Origin: DATARH01 sp050246595
Lineage (GTDB): Bacteria > Pseudomonadota > Alphaproteobacteria > ATCC43930 > CGMCC-115725
Assembly: GCA_050246595.1 (NCBI GenBank)
Contig: JBFWVT010000025.1
Coordinates: forward strand, 1 to 63,630
DNA: 63,630 nucleotides
Direction of reading: 5' to 3'
Under the pieces are notes generated by a model that ran no database searches, was not told where the DNA came from, and saw nothing but the letters and a program-made list of their open reading frames with translations. This document shows positions 60,439 to 63,630 of this stretch, in pieces. The translations under genes and the position numbers were made by a program. How positions within the stretch are numbered: the stretch's first letter is position 1; each line of letters opens with the position of its first letter.

Positions 60439-62943
60439 ATGTCACTGGGCAACATCATTGACCGCGCCGCCTCAGGTGCGCGGCTTTCGACGACCGAGAC
60501 CCTGGCGCTGGCCGAGGCGAGCGACCTCGCGCCGCTGATGCGGGTGGCGGCGGAACTGCGCGACGGGGGCCACGGCAATCTCGTCTCGTACTCGCGAAAA
60601 GTGTTCATCCCGCTGACGCATCTGTGCCGCGACGTGTGCCATTACTGCACCTTCGCGCAACCGCCGCGGCGCGGCGCGGCAGCCTATCTCGATCCGGAGC
60701 AGGTGCTGGCGATCGCCCGCGCCGGCGCCAAGGCCGGGTGCAAGGAGGCGCTGTTCACCTTGGGCGACAAGCCCGAACAGCGCTACGGCGCGGCGCGCGA
60801 GGCGCTTTCCCGTCTCGGCCACGACACGACGCTGTCCTATCTCGCCGCGATGGCCGCACTGGTCTTGAAGGAAACCGGGCTGCTGCCGCACCTCAATCCC
60901 GGCATCATGAGCCGCGACGACACCGCGCGGCTGCGCGCGGTGTCGGTGTCGCAGGGCATCATGCTCGAAACCGCGTCCGAGCGTCTGTCGGAGCGCGGCG
61001 GTCCGCATTTCGGCTCGCCCGACAAGGCACCTTCGGTGCGGCTCGCTGCGATCGCGGCTGCGGGCGAGGCGGCGGTGCCGTTCACCTCGGGCATCCTGAT
61101 CGGCATCGGCGAGACCCGCCGCGAACGCATCGAGTCCCTGCTCGCGTTGCGCGACCTCAACGACCGCTACGGCCATATTCAGGAGATCATCGTCCAGAAT
61201 TTCCGGGCCAAGCCCGGCACCCGCATGGCGGACGCGCCCGAGCCGGATCTCCCGGAGCATCTGTGGACGATTGCGGTTGCGCGGCTGATCTTCGGCCCCG
61301 GGATGAACATTCAGGCCCCGCCCAATCTGATGCCCGATGCGCTCGAAGACATGATCGCGGCCGGGATCAACGATTGGGGCGGCGTCTCGCCGGTAACGCC
61401 GGACCATGTCAACCCCGAGGCGCCGTGGCCGCATCTCGACGATCTCGCCCGCCGCACCGCCGGCGCGGGAAAACTGCTCGTCGAGCGGCTCGCGATCTAT
61501 CCTTCCTACGCGCAGGTGCCGGAACGCTGGCTCGATCCGAAGCTGCGCACGCCGGTCTTGCGCATGATCGACGGCCAGGGTCTCGCGCGTACCGGTCCGT
61601 GGATCGCCGGTTCGGGTGCCGAACCGCCGGCTTATCCCCACCCTAACCCTCCCCCGCAAGCGGGGGAGGGGACAAAGGCAGTCGCGGCTGCAACGGTCTC
61701 CCTCCCCCGCTTGCGGGGGAGGGTCGGGGTGGGGGTATTCCCGGACATACCCGACATCCTCGGCCGCGCCACCGCCGGCGAGACGCTCGCCGAAGCCGAC
61801 ATCGTCCGTCTGTTCGAGTCCCGCGGCGACGATTTCCATGAAATCTGCGCTGCCGCCGACCGGCTGCGTTGCGACGTGTCGGGCGACACGGTGACCTATG
61901 TCGTCACCCGCAACATCAACTACACGAATATCTGCTATTTCCGCTGCCAGTTCTGCGCCTTCTCAAAGGGCAAGCTCAGCGAGAATCTGCGCGGCCGTCC
62001 CTACGACCTCGCCCTCGACGAAATCGTCAGGCGCAGCGAGGAAGCCTGGGAACGCGGCGCCACCGAGGTCTGTCTGCAAGGCGGCATCCACCCCGAATAT
62101 ACCGGCGCGACCTATCTCGCGATCTGCCGCGCGATCAAGGAAGCCCTGCCCGGTATGCACGTCCACGCCTTCTCGCCGCTCGAAGTCTGGCAGGGCGCAA
62201 AGACCTTGGGCCGCGCCCTGCCCGATTTTGTCGCCGAACTGCGCGATGCCGGTCTCGGCTCCTTACCCGGAACCGCGGCGGAAATCCTCGACGACGAGGT
62301 GCGCGCGTTGATCTGCCCGGATAAGGTCAAAACCGCCGAGTGGCTTCAGGTCATGGAGGCGGCGCACCGCGCGGGGCTGCGCAGCACGGTCACGATCATG
62401 TTCGGCCATGTCGAGCGCTACGAGCATTGGGCGCGCCACCTGCTGCGCGTGCGCGAGTTGCAAACGCGGACCGGCGGCTTTACCGAATTCGTGCCGCTGC
62501 CGTTTGTCCCGATGGAGACGCCGATTTCGCTAAAGGGCCGCTCGCGTCTCGGGCCGACCTGGCGCGAGGCGGTGCTGATGCACGCTGTCGCGCGGCTCGC
62601 CCTGCACCCGGTGATCCCGAACATTCAGTGCTCGTGGGTCAAGCTCGGCCCCGAAGGCGCCGCCGCGTGCCTTCAGTCGGGGTGCAACGATCTCGGCGGC
62701 ACGCTGATGAACGAGAGCATCTCGCGCGCCGCCGGCGCCAGTTTCGGCCAGGAAATGCCGCCGGAGAACATGGAGGCGCTGATCCGCTCGCTCGGCCGCA
62801 CGCCGCGCCAGCGCACGACGCTCTACGGCGACCCGGCGCCCGACCGCATCGCCGCCTCGTTCGGCGCCGCGCCGCTCTCCGACCCGATCAACACCCCGGC
62901 CCGCAAATACGAGCGGGCCGGTCAGGCGGCAGCGGCGGATTGA
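60439..62943 (+). CDS. cofGH: FO synthase, CofG-CofH fusion, with repeat insertion in the linker
   Basis: Two radical-SAM halves in one chain (834 aa) that join tyrosine and a flavin precursor to make the deazaflavin FO, as in FbiC. The CofG half has C63, C67, C70 (CRDVCHYC); the CofH half has C499, C503, C506 (CYFRCQFC). Other motifs are NPGIMSRDD, GILIGIGETRRERIESL, CLQGGIHPEYTG and TIMFGHVERYEHW. Residues about 400-433 between the halves derive from a palindromic element (YPHPNPPPQAGEG ... LPRLRGRVGVGV). It is the last gene of the F420 set, 84 bp after cofC, with GGAGGGG before the ATG. Confidence 0.94.
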   Translation: MSLGNIIDRAASGARLSTTETLALAEASDLAPLMRVAAELRDGGHGNLVSYSRKVFIPLTHLCRDVCHYCTFAQPPRRGAAAYLDPEQVLAIARAGAKAGCKEALFTLGDKPEQRYGAAREALSRLGHDTTLSYLAAMAALVLKETGLLPHLNPGIMSRDDTARLRAVSVSQGIMLETASERLSERGGPHFGSPDKAPSVRLAAIAAAGEAAVPFTSGILIGIGETRRERIESLLALRDLNDRYGHIQEIIVQNFRAKPGTRMADAPEPDLPEHLWTIAVARLIFGPGMNIQAPPNLMPDALEDMIAAGINDWGGVSPVTPDHVNPEAPWPHLDDLARRTAGAGKLLVERLAIYPSYAQVPERWLDPKLRTPVLRMIDGQGLARTGPWIAGSGAEPPAYPHPNPPPQAGEGTKAVAAATVSLPRLRGRVGVGVFPDIPDILGRATAGETLAEADIVRLFESRGDDFHEICAAADRLRCDVSGDTVTYVVTRNINYTNICYFRCQFCAFSKGKLSENLRGRPYDLALDEIVRRSEEAWERGATEVCLQGGIHPEYTGATYLAICRAIKEALPGMHVHAFSPLEVWQGAKTLGRALPDFVAELRDAGLGSLPGTAAEILDDEVRALICPDKVKTAEWLQVMEAAHRAGLRSTVTIMFGHVERYEHWARHLLRVRELQTRTGGFTEFVPLPFVPMETPISLKGRSRLGPTWREAVLMHAVARLALHPVIPNIQCSWVKLGPEGAAACLQSGCNDLGGTLMNESISRAAGASFGQEMPPENMEALIRSLGRTPRQRTTLYGDPAPDRIAASFGAAPLSDPINTPARKYERAGQAAAAD
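61636..61735 (+). repeat. Palindromic element inserted in frame in cofGH
   Basis: About 100 bp. The two arms of about 35 bp are near-perfect inverted copies (CCCCACCCTAACCCTCCCCC on the left; its complement, with one to two changes, on the right), each holding a CCCCCGC-GCGGGGG hairpin. It lies exactly at the CofG-CofH domain linker and keeps the frame. Confidence 0.87.
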
Positions 62944-62953
62944 CGCCGGGGCG

Positions 62954-63238
62954 CTACATCATGCCGCGCGCGATGTCGTTCCACTCCTCCTCGAACGCGG
63001 CCTCGGACGGCGTCTTGCCGGCGCGCTTGTACCAGCCGGCGGCATTGCGCTCGTCCCCCTCGATCCGGTGCAGATGGGCATGCACCCAGGCGCCGTGTTC
63101 GTCGTGCGCCTCCTGACAGCAGCTATGGGCGCGGTGCCAGTCGCCCTTGGCGACCCACCACAGCGCCTGCAACGGCAGGCTCAGCCCGGCCGGCGGCGCC
63201 GCCCCGGTCAGCGACGATTTAAACTGCTCGAAATGCAT
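62954..63238 (-). CDS. Conserved hypothetical protein, 94 aa
   Basis: Small soluble protein. The central part (LQALWWVAKGDWHRAHSCCQ, HGAWVHAHLHRIEGDERNAA, GWYKRAGK) has a tetratricopeptide-like helical look and matches a widespread small family whose members read ALWW.AKGDW..AH...QE. Function is unknown. The ATG at 63238 is preceded by a GGAGG site (AGGAGGAAACC on the coding strand). It is convergent with cofGH, 10 nt apart. Confidence 0.75.
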   Translation of the reverse strand: MHFEQFKSSLTGAAPPAGLSLPLQALWWVAKGDWHRAHSCCQEAHDEHGAWVHAHLHRIEGDERNAAGWYKRAGKTPSEAAFEEEWNDIARGMM

Positions 63239-63278
63239 GGTTTCCTCCTGAAACGGAACCGGGGATCAATTCCCGCGG

Positions 63279-63296
63279 TCCCGGCTTTCGCCGGGA
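63279..63296. repeat. Small REP-like hairpin
   Basis: TCCCGGCTTTCGCCGGGA forms a 7-bp stem with a 4-base loop, of a type repeated in many alphaproteobacterial genomes. It lies in the gap upstream of the 94-aa gene and has no T-tract. Confidence 0.5.
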
Positions 63297-63420
63297 ATGC
63301 CTCCGGGCGTTGGAACCGCTCCGCCGCCTTCACAGCTCTAGGTAATGAGGAGAGCGCGCGCGGCCAACCCGCGATATTGCGGCCGCCGGGATTCCGAGGG
63401 GGACCCGCCGATGGAACCTA

Positions 63421-63630
63421 GAGCGTGATCGCATCAGGTTGAAGCGTAGCCGGCATTGGCGAGGTAGTTTGCGCATTCCTGTGCGGAGAAATGATCGAGC
63501 AAGGAGCCGATCTGGCGCCACGTGTCCTCGGTGGTGCGCGGATCGGCTTTGCGCAGCAGAGTCTTGAGCTTGGAGAAGACCTGCTCGATCGGGTTGAGAT
63601 CGGGCGAATAGCGGGGCAGGAAGAACAACT
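63421..63630 (-). mobile_element. IS630-family insertion sequence, partial (runs off window)
   Basis: The transposase 3' end and one terminus are present. The probable outer end begins GAGCGTGATCGCATCAGG at 63421, directly after the dinucleotide TA (63419-63420), the target used by IS630/Tc1-type elements. The other end lies beyond the window. Confidence 0.7.
63434..63630 (-). CDS. IS630-family transposase, C-terminal fragment (partial)
   Basis: The visible residues (LFFLPRYSPDLNPIEQVFSK, LKTLLRKADPRTTEDTW...) are the C-terminal end of a DDE-type IS630 transposase; YSPDLNPIE carries the third catalytic acidic residue. The frame is open at the window edge, so the start is not seen. It ends NAGYAST, as is usual for this group, 13 bp inside the element terminus. 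Confidence 0.88.
   Translation of the reverse strand, partial: LFFLPRYSPDLNPIEQVFSKLKTLLRKADPRTTEDTWRQIGSLLDHFSAQECANYLANAGYAST

Noticed and set aside
1..63630. CRISPR array, tRNA or rRNA genes
   Set aside because: No regularly spaced direct repeats and no cloverleaf or rRNA signature were found by eye on either strand.

Overview
The window is 63.6 kb of GC-rich (roughly two-thirds G+C), densely coded DNA. It looks like an alphaproteobacterium, probably Rhodospirillales-like. The grounds are the gene order ftsE-ftsX-YdcF-plsC, an alphaproteobacterial-type LexA box (GTTC-N7-GTTC), a BrnTA-type toxin-antitoxin remnant, a DUF29 protein, and REP-like palindromes of the kind common in this class. 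I cannot name the genus. I see no tRNA, rRNA or CRISPR array.

Layout. 0.1-4 kb: hydantoinase/oxoprolinase, ChaC-like cyclotransferase and a TerC membrane protein. 4-7.6 kb: a class II (B12-dependent) ribonucleotide reductase carrying a 378-residue intein with a LAGLIDADG endonuclease, spliced immediately before the predicted radical cysteine, with a LexA-type box upstream. 7.7-14 kb: an acyl-CoA ligase, DUF29, then the ftsE-ftsX-YdcF-plsC set and an SDR. 14-18 kb: RlpA, a Wza-like export lipoprotein and a glycosyltransferase. 18.4-27.4 kb: a two-gene unit of an alpha-oxoamine synthase and a single-module reducing polyketide synthase with no thioesterase, predicted to make a long-chain amino ketone. 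28-34 kb: housekeeping genes (purC, pdxY, MetE-like, lolA, PuuD-like, xthA) and a possible 30-codon small gene with its own terminator.

34.4-44.6 kb holds a divergent surface-glycan-like locus. On the minus strand are a very unusual ABC exporter, a cyclic-nucleotide-binding protein and a methyltransferase. On the plus strand four glycosyltransferases, a polysaccharide deacetylase-like protein and a membrane protein are mostly joined by ATGA overlaps. 44.6-52 kb: a fused peptide-type ABC ATPase, cytochrome b561, an atypical response regulator (Glu in place of the phospho-Asp), a GT39 enzyme, a peptide-binding protein and a Nudix hydrolase. 52-55 kb: a dead brnT toxin gene overlapping a gene that joins a BrnA-like N-terminus to an HNH nuclease domain, then thiC with its TPP riboswitch.

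55.2-63 kb is a coenzyme F420 island: an LLM oxidoreductase, F420-dependent glucose-6-phosphate dehydrogenase, cofE, cofD, cofC and a fused cofGH. It would make F420 and recharge it from glucose-6-phosphate. The window ends inside an IS630-type element.

Short mobile repeats run through the right half. Two MITE-like elements (180 and 186 bp) share terminal inverted repeats and each has a perfect 8-bp target duplication, yet they carry different REP-type cargo. A second family of GC-rich palindromes sits in frame inside cofD, cofGH and a glycosyltransferase, using the same reading frame each time and adding peptides to the proteins.
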